A stretch of 5,384 nt of DNA, taken from Firmicutes bacterium ADurb.Bin467. GTDB taxonomy: Bacteria; Bacillota; Clostridia; Christensenellales; Aristaeellaceae. The stretch is taken from the NCBI GenBank assembly GCA_002068815.1, contig MWAC01000114.1:1-5384 (forward strand). The letters run 5' to 3'. The position numbers and the translations under genes were made by a program. The notes beneath the pieces were generated by a model. It did no database searches, was not told the origin of the DNA, and saw only the letters and a program-made list of their open reading frames with translations. This document shows positions 1 through 5,382 of this stretch, piece by piece (the first letter of the stretch is position 1; each line of letters opens with the position of its first letter).

Positions 1-1321
1 CCGCGGCGACGGCGGCGATCAGAACGTATATCGCCCAGCCGCTCGAGAAGAACGGCTCCAGGGGCCTCAAGAACGGCAGCACGTCGTAGACGGTCGCGTA
101 CTCGGGCCGGGCCTCGACCGCGCGGTCGGCGGTCAGCATCGCGGTCAGCGTCTCGCCCTCCGCCGACGTGTAGGTCAGGGTGCCTACGATCTCGCCCTCC
201 TCGATCGGCGCCCGGAGCCCCTCGTTCAGCGCGATCGTCGTGCGCGCCTTGAAGTCGGCCAGCGCCTCGCCGAGCGCGCCCTTGCGCACGCGGCGCGCGT
301 AGTCGGAGTCGCTCACCTGCGTCATCCGAAGCGACAGCGAGCCCTTCAGCGCGTCGTCCTTCGCGGCGTTTTCGATCGTGGTCGCGTTCAGGTCTCGCCC
401 GGAGAGGTCGTAGAGCTCCATCAACAGGTACCGGTCGTATTGCGCGAAGCCGTACTCGAACAGCTTCCCCGTATCCGACCACTTCTGCGTCGTCACCGAC
501 GGCGCGGAGTTCAAGACGACCGAGATCAGCGTCACGCCGTCGCGCCTGGCCGCGCCGACGAAGCACTGCCCCGCCTTGTCCGTGTACCCGGTCTTGATGC
601 CGATGCACCACTCGTAGTAGTACTTGTCGCCGGGGATCATCAGGTTCACGCGCGTCGGCAGCGTCAGCTCCTTGCGGTTGACCGTCGGGGCGAGCGTGTA
701 GCTCTTCGCGGCGACGATCTCGCGGAAGGTCTCGTTTCGCATCGCGACCCGCGCGATCCGGGCGAGGTCCATCGCGGTCGTGTAGTGCGTGTCGTCGTGG
801 TAGCCGTGCGCGTTCGAGAAGTGCGTGTCCGTGCAGCCGATCTCGGCCGCGCGCTCGTTCATCTTTGCGACGAACGCCTCGATGCTGCCGCTGACGAGCA
901 CCGCGATCGCGTTCGAGCCGTCGTTGCCGGAGTTGATCGTGAATCCGTAGAGCAGGTCCTGAAACGTCATCTGCTCGCCCGGAAAGACCGGGATCAGCGA
1001 GCTGTGGTCGGGGATGTTCTTCGCAGCGTCCGGGATCGTGATCACGCGGTCGAGCGGTATGCCGCTCTCGAGCGCGAGCAGCAGCGTCATCATCTTCGTC
1101 GTGCTCGCCGGGTACATGCGCACGTTCGACTGCTTGTCAAAGAGCACCTCGCCGGTCTCAAAGTCCATCAGCACGGCGGCCTTCGAGTACAGATGCCCCG
1201 CCTCGAGCACGCCCGGCTGGGTCTTGTCCCAGTCGCCCGGCGCGACGGCGAGCGCATGCGGGGAAAGCAGCGCGAACACGCAGACCAACAGAAGGACGAA
1301 CGCAAATGCCCTGCGGCGCAT
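1..1321 (-). CDS. S11-family D-alanyl-D-alanine carboxypeptidase (DacF/PBP5-like), C-terminus cut by window edge
   Basis: This exported penicillin-binding protein would trim the terminal D-Ala from peptidoglycan pentapeptides outside the membrane. From the ATG at 1321 the minus strand stays open for 440 codons with no stop before the left edge. Residues 1-25 form a signal peptide: an Arg-rich start, a hydrophobic core and an ALA cleavage site at 23-25. All three active-site motifs of the serine penicillin-recognising fold are present: STTK at 73-76 (nucleophile Ser73), SGN at 131-133 and KTG at 243-245. A PBP5_C-like beta domain probably occupies about 280-385. The visible end (about 429-440, WAIYVLIAAVAA) begins a hydrophobic segment, so the protein is probably anchored by a C-terminal transmembrane helix with a short missing tail. 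The start is fixed by a strong ribosome binding site 8 bases upstream. It is divergent from the two-component operon. Family assignment is near certain. The exact subtype (dacF, dacB or dacA) is not resolved. Confidence 0.95.
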   Translation of the reverse strand, partial: MRRRAFAFVLLLVCVFALLSPHALAVAPGDWDKTQPGVLEAGHLYSKAAVLMDFETGEVLFDKQSNVRMYPASTTKMMTLLLALESGIPLDRVITIPDAAKNIPDHSSLIPVFPGEQMTFQDLLYGFTINSGNDGSNAIAVLVSGSIEAFVAKMNERAAEIGCTDTHFSNAHGYHDDTHYTTAMDLARIARVAMRNETFREIVAAKSYTLAPTVNRKELTLPTRVNLMIPGDKYYYEWCIGIKTGYTDKAGQCFVGAARRDGVTLISVVLNSAPSVTTQKWSDTGKLFEYGFAQYDRYLLMELYDLSGRDLNATTIENAAKDDALKGSLSLRMTQVSDSDYARRVRKGALGEALADFKARTTIALNEGLRAPIEEGEIVGTLTYTSAEGETLTAMLTADRAVEARPEYATVYDVLPFLRPLEPFFSSGWAIYVLIAAVAA

Positions 1322-1329
1322 GGCGGAAT

Positions 1330-1336
1330 CTCCTTT
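1330..1336 (-). promoter_or_regulatory. Ribosome binding site of the carboxypeptidase gene
   Basis: On the minus strand the sequence reads AAAGGAG, followed by eight bases and the ATG ending at 1319. It is a near-perfect anti-16S match with good spacing, and it fixes the start codon of the carboxypeptidase. Confidence 0.85.
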
Positions 1337-1366
1337 GTGCGCGGATTTTGTTCCATGCAAAGGCGC

Positions 1367-1384
1367 GCCCGCCTCCCGGCGGGC
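1367..1384 (-). promoter_or_regulatory. GC-only hairpin in the carboxypeptidase mRNA leader
   Basis: In the minus-strand transcript the arms GCCCGCC and GGCGGGC (7 bp, all G-C) enclose the loop GGGA, which fits the GNRA tetraloop pattern. No U-rich tract follows, so it is not an intrinsic terminator. It lies about 30 bases upstream of the ribosome binding site and inside the predicted 5' UTR. An overlapping alternative pairing (CGGCG with CGCCG, 1377-1389) is mutually exclusive with it. A role in mRNA stability or translation is inference. Confidence 0.5.
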
Positions 1385-1393
1385 CGCCGAAGC

Positions 1394-1412
1394 GCAATCC
1401 GTTCCGGATTGC
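1394..1412 (-). promoter_or_regulatory. 5'-end stem-loop of the carboxypeptidase mRNA leader
   Basis: A perfect 7-bp inverted repeat (GCAATCC and GGATTGC, loop of five bases) begins about two bases after the transcription start predicted from the -10 box at 1421-1426. The minus-strand mRNA would therefore start with this stem. Terminal stems of this kind are known to protect transcripts from 5'-end decay. It could instead act as a DNA operator just downstream of the promoter. Confidence 0.45.
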
Positions 1413-1420
1413 TAAGCTAT

Positions 1421-1450
1421 ATTATAGCATTTTCCGCCGCCGTTTGTACA
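1421..1450 (-). promoter_or_regulatory. Predicted sigma-A promoter of the carboxypeptidase gene (extended -10)
   Basis: On the minus strand a consensus -10 TATAAT (1421-1426) is preceded directly by TGC (1427-1429), an extended -10. An 18-base spacer separates it from a weak -35, TGTACA (1445-1450, 4 of 6 matches to TTGACA). Transcription would start near 1414, giving a leader of about 93 bases. The -10 lies inside a 13-base near-palindrome, GCTATATTATAGC (1416-1428). Confidence 0.65.
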
Positions 1451-1462
1451 GCATTATGTAAA
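1445..1462 (+). promoter_or_regulatory. Candidate WalR-like operator (direct repeat TGTACA-N6-TGTAAA)
   Basis: Two hexamers in direct repeat on the plus strand, TGTACA (1445-1450) and TGTAAA (1457-1462), are spaced 12 bases start to start. The known WalR/YycF site is TGTWAH-N5-TGTWAH. The second half matches fully. The first has C where A is expected, and the gap is one base too long. The left half coincides with the weak -35 of the carboxypeptidase promoter, and the pair sits between the two divergent promoters. The call is tentative. Confidence 0.3.
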
Positions 1463-1486
1463 ATCCTAACATTTGGCGGAGCGCGC

Positions 1487-1515
1487 TTGAAATATCCCAT
1501 TCAATCGTATATAAT
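1487..1515 (+). promoter_or_regulatory. Predicted sigma-A promoter of the two-component operon
   Basis: TTGAAA (1487-1492, 5 of 6 matches to the -35 consensus) and a perfect TATAAT (1510-1515) are separated by the optimal 17 bases. Transcription would start near 1522, leaving a 5' UTR of about 62 bases before the response regulator. The AT-rich island stands out against the GC-rich surroundings. No other promoter this good was seen further along the operon. Confidence 0.8.
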
Positions 1516-1572
1516 AAAAATGACAAAACCGTGAAATACTGATGTCGTCGCGTCATATATGCCGGGCGCGCG

Positions 1573-1577
1573 GGAGG
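1573..1577 (+). promoter_or_regulatory. Ribosome binding site of the response regulator
   Basis: GGAGG within GGGAGGG lies seven bases upstream of the ATG at 1585. It supports that start over any upstream alternative. Confidence 0.8.
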
Positions 1578-1584
1578 GAATGCC

Positions 1585-2277
1585 ATGCCGAAGAGAATTC
1601 TGATCGTCGACGACGAGCCGTTGATCGTCAAGGGTCTGAAGTACAGCCTCGAGCAGGACGGCTACGAGACCGAATCGGCGCAGGACGGCGAGGATGCCGT
1701 CAACAAGTTTCTTTCCGGGCAGTACGACCTGGTGCTGCTCGACGTGATGCTGCCCAAGCTCGACGGCATCGAGGTCTGCCAGCGCATCCGCGAGCGCAGC
1801 AACGTGCCCATCATCATGCTGACGGCCAAGGGCGACGATATGGACAAAATACTCGGCCTCGAGTACGGCGCGGACGACTACATGACGAAGCCCTTCAACA
1901 TCCTCGAGGTCAAGGCGCGCATCAAGACGATCTTTCGCCGGACCGCGATGATGCAGCGCGAGACCGCGCAGCGCGTGATCACGGTGCGCGACATGCAGAT
2001 CAACATGAACAACCGCTCGGTCTCGATCGCCGGGCAGGAGGTCAACTTGACGGCCAAGGAATTCGACCTTCTGCAGCTGTTCGTCACGAACCGCGGCAAG
2101 GTCTTTTCCCGGGAAAACCTCTTGGAGACGATCTGGAAGTACGACTACCTGGGCGATTTGCGCACCGTCGACGTGCATATCCGCCGCCTGCGCGAAAAAA
2201 TAGAGCGCGTGCCCAGCCAGCCCGAATACATTTTCACAAAATGGGGAGTTGGCTACTATTTTACCGATAAAGATTAA
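1585..2277 (+). CDS. OmpR/PhoB-family response regulator, WalR (YycF)-like
   Basis: This 230-residue cytoplasmic transcription factor would be phosphorylated by the downstream kinase and then bind promoter DNA. The receiver domain (about 3-117) has the acidic pocket D9-D10, the phospho-acceptor Asp53 (in LLDVMLP), the switch residues Thr80 and Tyr99, and Lys102 in the KPF motif. The winged-helix effector domain spans about 130-228, with the TAKEFDLL motif at 156-163 and the recognition-helix region RTVDVHIRRLREKIE at 193-207. The stretch from W184 to E207, with YDYLGDLRTVDV, strongly recalls WalR, the essential cell-wall regulator of Firmicutes. ResD, PhoP or MtrA-type orthology cannot be excluded from sequence alone. 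The length is normal for the family and no key residue is missing. The gene has a strong promoter and ribosome binding site, and its 3' end overlaps the start region of the kinase gene, which suggests translational coupling. Confidence 0.96.
   Translation: MPKRILIVDDEPLIVKGLKYSLEQDGYETESAQDGEDAVNKFLSGQYDLVLLDVMLPKLDGIEVCQRIRERSNVPIIMLTAKGDDMDKILGLEYGADDYMTKPFNILEVKARIKTIFRRTAMMQRETAQRVITVRDMQINMNNRSVSIAGQEVNLTAKEFDLLQLFVTNRGKVFSRENLLETIWKYDYLGDLRTVDVHIRRLREKIERVPSQPEYIFTKWGVGYYFTDKD
2243..2260 (+). promoter_or_regulatory. Translation initiation region of the kinase gene, start codon ambiguous
   Basis: GGGGAG at 2243-2248, inside the response-regulator gene, is the only Shine-Dalgarno-like sequence near the kinase start. 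It directly abuts the TTG at 2249, which leaves no spacer, but lies nine bases before an in-frame ATT at 2258. Another TTG lies at 2285 without a recognisable ribosome binding site. The first in-frame ATG (2387) falls after the first membrane helix. The start must therefore be non-ATG. Confidence 0.5.
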
Positions 2278-3730
2278 AAAATCTTTGTATTCCATACGCT
2301 GGAAAATACTCATCGCCTATCTGCTGATCATCATCATCGCCTTCTCGGTCGTCGCCGCGACGCTGATTCAGTTGGTGGGCGACTATATGTTTAACCAGCG
2401 CGTCAGGGACGATCAGCGCGTCGCGGAGAACTTGGCATCTCTTTTGAGCGAGGCGCTCTATTCGCTCGACGTCCGCGCGATGTACGATGGCGCGCTGAAC
2501 GCGAGCGCCGAAAAGCTGAGCCGCGTGATGGTGCTCGACCGCTTCGGCGTCGTGCAGGTCGACGCCCGGAGCGAGCTGAACGGCCGGCGCTTTCAAAACG
2601 CCGAGGTCATCCGCGCGCTGAATGGCGGCGGCCCCGACTACGGCTTCTACGACATCGATGACACGGGCACCCTCTCCCACCGCACGGGTCTCACGGCGCT
2701 CGGGAACATCCGCGAGATGACCGGCCTCTACGCCGCGCCGATCTACCGCGATTCGGAATTGATCGGCGCGCTGGTCTACATCTCGCAGGCGCAGGAAATC
2801 TACGAGAGCCTGCGCGAAATCACCACGCAGACGATTTTGTGGATGGTCATGGTCGCGGCGTCCGCGCTTTTGATGAGCATGTTCGTCGTGCGCACGATCA
2901 CGCGGCCGATCGGGGAACTGAGCGCCGGCATCTCGCGGATGAGCCGCGGGGATTTGTCGACCCGCGTCGAAGTGCGCGGAAAGAACGAGTTCGCGCAGCT
3001 CGCGAGCGCGTTCAACTCGATGTCCGAAAAGCTCGAGCGGCTCGACAAATCGAGAAACCAGTTCGTGTCGAACGCGTCGCACGAATTGAAGACGCCGCTG
3101 AGCACGATGAAGATACTCTCGGAGACGCTGCTCTATCAGGAAAACTACGATCCGGAGATGCAAAAGGAGTTCCTCTCCGACATCAACAAGGAGATCGACC
3201 GGCTGAACCGCATCGTCAGCGACCTCTTGACGCTCGTGAACATCGACAGCGGCGGCATGCAGATGAACCTCGGCGAAACCCGGCTGCGCGACGTCGTGAC
3301 CGAGCAGGTCAAGCGCCTGACGCCGCTCGCGCGCGAGGCGGGGCTCGAGCTCTCCTGCGTGATTCGCGACCCCTGCGAGACGACCGGCGACAGCCTGAAG
3401 CTCCAGCAGGTCGTCTACAACGTGATCGACAACGCGATCAAGTACACGCCGCGCGGCGGCGAGGTGCATGTGGAGCTCGCGAAGGTCGGCAAAAAGGCCG
3501 TCATACGCGTCGAGGACACCGGCATCGGCATCCCGCAGGAGGATTTGCCGCACATCTTCGACCGCTTCTACCGCGTGGACAAGGCCCGCTCGCGCGAGAC
3601 CGGCGGCACCGGGCTCGGGCTCTCGATCGTCAAGCAGATCGTGCTTCTGCACGACGGCGACGTCCGCGCCGAGAGCGTGGAGAACAAGGGCTCCACGTTT
3701 ACCATCGAGCTGCCGCTCGTGCAAAAGTAG
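2249..3730 (+). CDS. Membrane-bound sensor histidine kinase, WalK-like but without a cytoplasmic PAS domain
   Basis: This is the partner kinase of the preceding response regulator, up to 493 residues if started at TTG 2249. A first membrane helix (about 20-43) is followed by an extracytoplasmic region of about 150 residues. That region has a PAS/Cache-like pattern: VMVLDRFGVVQVD at 93-105, then a later strand AAPIYRDSELIGALVY. A second helix spans about 196-214, then HAMP (about 215-268, with Pro220). The HisKA domain has the H-box SHELKTP with phospho-accepting His278. The ATPase domain has the N-box (N391 and N395), the G1 box DTGIGI at 423-428, the F-box FDRFYRVD from 437 and the G2 box GGTGLGL at 452-458. 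All catalytic motifs are intact. WalK usually carries a PAS domain between HAMP and HisKA, but here HAMP runs straight into the H-box. It overlaps the regulator gene and ends nine bases before the next start. The 5' boundary is uncertain (2249, 2258 or 2285). Confidence 0.93.
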   Translation: MATILPIKIKKSLYSIRWKILIAYLLIIIIAFSVVAATLIQLVGDYMFNQRVRDDQRVAENLASLLSEALYSLDVRAMYDGALNASAEKLSRVMVLDRFGVVQVDARSELNGRRFQNAEVIRALNGGGPDYGFYDIDDTGTLSHRTGLTALGNIREMTGLYAAPIYRDSELIGALVYISQAQEIYESLREITTQTILWMVMVAASALLMSMFVVRTITRPIGELSAGISRMSRGDLSTRVEVRGKNEFAQLASAFNSMSEKLERLDKSRNQFVSNASHELKTPLSTMKILSETLLYQENYDPEMQKEFLSDINKEIDRLNRIVSDLLTLVNIDSGGMQMNLGETRLRDVVTEQVKRLTPLAREAGLELSCVIRDPCETTGDSLKLQQVVYNVIDNAIKYTPRGGEVHVELAKVGKKAVIRVEDTGIGIPQEDLPHIFDRFYRVDKARSRETGGTGLGLSIVKQIVLLHDGDVRAESVENKGSTFTIELPLVQK

Positions 3731-3734
3731 GTGA
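3729..3734 (+). promoter_or_regulatory. Ribosome binding site of the GerMN-protein gene
   Basis: AGGTGA, overlapping the kinase stop codon (3728-3730), lies five bases before ATG 3740 and eight before ATG 3743. It favours these starts over the in-frame GTG at 3731, which it overlaps. The overlap with the kinase stop suggests coupled translation. Confidence 0.6.
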
Positions 3735-3739
3735 CCGCG

Positions 3740-5209
3740 ATGATGAAACGCGCGCTTTCGGCGCTGCTCGCCCTTTCGCTGCTTCTGTCCGCGGCGCTCG
3801 CGGAGCCGGCGCTGCCGGAGCCGGAATCGGCCCCGCGGAACATGCTGCTCGGCGAGACCGCGGCGGAATACTTCTACGACGCGACGCTCTACTACGTCGG
3901 CGCGGACGGCGTGACGCTCACGCAGGCGTCGAGGACCTTGCTCATCCGCCGCGGGGAGACGCTCGCCGAAACGGTGCTGACCGCGCTGTTGAACCCGTCG
4001 GGCAACGCCGGGCAGGCGTCGATCGCACCGGGCGACACGAGGCTTCTGTCGTGCGAGCTCGCCGGCGGCATCGCGACCGTCAACCTGTCCATCGAGGCGC
4101 GCAACGTCCAGAGCGATCAGGAGCTGCTCATGATGTACGCCGCGATCGCCGGGACGCTCTCCGAAATCGGGGGCGTCGGCGGCGTCAGCATATTGATCAA
4201 CGGCCGGCAGGAGGGCCTGCTGGAGCTCCCGGTCGGCGTGCTGACCGGCGCGAGCGAGAACATCGCCGCGGCGTGGGCGCAGCTCACGGCCGAGGCCGAC
4301 CGCTACTTCGGCTCCTCGGGCGGCTCGATCACGCGCACCGCGGTCGCCTATTATCCGTCCGCGGACGGCGCTCGGCTCGTGCCGGAGGCGCGGGAGATCA
4401 GCTTCACCGAGCGAAAGTGCGCCGAGGAATTGCTCTCCGAGCTCGCCTCCCGGCCGCGGTCGCTCCGCGCGGCGCTTCCGACCTTCCCGGAGGGCGCAGA
4501 GCCGCTCGGGGGCGACCCGGTGCTGACCGTGACCTCCGCGGGCGAGCGGATACTGGAGCTGAACCTGCTGGGCGAGGCCGTCCGCGCCGCCGAGGGTTCG
4601 GGCGTGCTGCCTTGGCAGATCTACGGCTCGGTCGCGCTCTCGCTGTGCTCGTTTTTGCCGGAGCTCGACGCGGTGCGCATCAGCGTCGACGGCGAGCCGG
4701 TAACCCAGCTCGAGCACCCGACCATGCAATTCACGTTTGACGGCGGCTTGATGCGCAGGCGCAGCTTCAGCGGCTATGTCGGCGGCGTCGCGGACCTCTG
4801 CTTCGCGGATGCGGACGGCAACCTCGTCGTCCGCCAGTGCGCGATGTCGCCCGGCGCGGCGCTCTCTCCCCGGGCGCTTCTCGAGGCGCTGTTCTCCGCG
4901 GAGGTTGCGAGGCGGTTGAACGCCGCGAAGCCCGTGCCCGAGGCGCTCGGCGCGACGGACATACTCGGCGTGCGCGTCGAGCAGGGCGTCGCGACGGTCA
5001 ACCTGTCCGCGCGCTTCTACAGCCTGTGCCAGGACCTCGACGAGCGCCGCGAGCGCACGGCCGTCTACGCGATCGTCAACACGCTCTGCACGCTCCAGGG
5101 CATCCGCGGCGTCCGCTTCCTGATCGAGGGAAGCGCCATCGGCACGCTCACCGAGCACATCTACCTGCGCTCGGTGCTGCTGCCGAGCCCGGGATTGGCG
5201 GAGGGATGA
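3740..5209 (+). CDS. Exported protein with three tandem GerMN-like domains
   Basis: This 489-residue secreted or membrane-tethered protein has no catalytic motif that I recognise. Residues 1-21 form a signal peptide (MMKR start, Leu/Ala core, ALA cleavage at 19-21). No lipobox cysteine follows, so it does not look like a lipoprotein. I see three GerMN-like repeats. Domain 1 (about 44-170) has GGIATVNLS at 109-117 and VSILINGR at 149-156. Domain 2 (about 197-325) is degenerate, with ERILELNLL at 269-277 and VRISVDGEPV at 312-321. Domain 3 (about 350-481) has QGVATVNLS at 415-423 and VRFLIEG at 458-464. GerMN domains occur in GerM of spore formers, in some amidase-associated proteins and in LpqB, which acts on sensor kinase MtrB. 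Lying nine bases after a kinase gene, it may modulate that kinase or bind the cell wall (inference). ATG 3743 is an equally plausible start. Seven cysteines are unusual for an exported protein. Confidence 0.88.
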   Translation: MMKRALSALLALSLLLSAALAEPALPEPESAPRNMLLGETAAEYFYDATLYYVGADGVTLTQASRTLLIRRGETLAETVLTALLNPSGNAGQASIAPGDTRLLSCELAGGIATVNLSIEARNVQSDQELLMMYAAIAGTLSEIGGVGGVSILINGRQEGLLELPVGVLTGASENIAAAWAQLTAEADRYFGSSGGSITRTAVAYYPSADGARLVPEAREISFTERKCAEELLSELASRPRSLRAALPTFPEGAEPLGGDPVLTVTSAGERILELNLLGEAVRAAEGSGVLPWQIYGSVALSLCSFLPELDAVRISVDGEPVTQLEHPTMQFTFDGGLMRRRSFSGYVGGVADLCFADADGNLVVRQCAMSPGAALSPRALLEALFSAEVARRLNAAKPVPEALGATDILGVRVEQGVATVNLSARFYSLCQDLDERRERTAVYAIVNTLCTLQGIRGVRFLIEGSAIGTLTEHIYLRSVLLPSPGLAEG

Positions 5210-5231
5210 TCCCCACAGCCGTTCGCCAAAG

Positions 5232-5246
5232 GGTGGCAGAACCACC
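5232..5246. repeat. Small hairpin after the GerMN gene
   Basis: GGTGG and CCACC form a 5-bp stem around a five-base loop, extendable by a G-U pair. Downstream is TGTAAAATCG, with no T tract, so terminator activity is doubtful. It is short enough to be chance in GC-rich DNA. Confidence 0.3.
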
Positions 5247-5257
5247 TGTAAAATCGA

Positions 5258-5382
5258 AACCGACGACATGTGCGTCGGTTCAGCGTGTCGACAAAGTCGC
5301 CACGCTGTCCGAGAAATGCAAGATTGCATTTCTCGGAATTCAGGATTTCCTGTGCCGCTTCGCGACACGGCCGGAAATCCTG
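5258..5382. repeat. Composite of four abutting inverted repeats (REP/BIME-like), possibly continuing past the window
   Basis: Four hairpins follow one another almost without spacer. The first (5258-5280) has 8-bp arms AACCGACG and CGTCGGTT. The second (5281-5307) has 7-bp arms CAGCGTG and CACGCTG, one mismatch, then CGAC and GTCG around AAA. The third (5308-5337) has perfect 14-bp arms (TCCGAGAAATGCAA and its complement) with a two-base centre. The fourth (5341-5382) has 10-bp arms CAGGATTTCC and GGAAATCCTG enclosing a smaller imperfect hairpin (GTG, mismatch, CGC, loop TTC). No open reading frame or ribosome binding site was found here. The density of perfect dyads fits a dispersed intergenic repeat. 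With no T tract it is not a standard terminator, though it could block RNase or transcription. Confidence 0.7.

Noticed and set aside
440..1534. 364-codon plus-strand open frame opposite the carboxypeptidase
   Set aside because: The opposite strand encodes all three S11 active-site motifs and a signal peptide. This frame is Arg/Val/Asp-rich, has no ribosome binding site and runs through the promoters.
1522..1584. Riboswitch in the operon leader
   Set aside because: The leader is only about 62 bases and shows no aptamer-like set of stems.
2269..2290. Programmed frameshift at the A6 run joining regulator and kinase into a fusion
   Set aside because: The kinase frame is +1 relative to the regulator, no slippery heptamer with a downstream stem was seen, and both products are complete as separate proteins. 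Reinitiation explains the overlap more simply.
1501..2313. 270-codon minus-strand open frame opposite the response regulator
   Set aside because: The complement is a full-length response regulator with all conserved residues. This frame shows no domain and covers the operon promoter.
2839..4740. 633-codon plus-strand open frame overlapping kinase and GerMN genes
   Set aside because: It is Arg- and Ala-rich with no recognisable motif, it crosses the kinase stop and GerMN start, and it lies in the wrong frame relative to intact catalytic motifs.
5203..5282. Intrinsic terminator after the GerMN gene
   Set aside because: Hairpins are present (5203-5213 around the stop, 5232-5246, 5258-5280) but none is followed by a run of T residues, so a standard Rho-independent terminator is not supported.
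2261..5368. Antisense open frame of 1035 codons on the minus strand, spanning kinase and GerMN genes
   Set aside because: Its product is low-complexity Arg/Ala/Leu/Asp/Val sequence without any domain, it mirrors two well-supported genes, and its start lies in the hairpin region. It is a codon-bias shadow of GC-rich genes.
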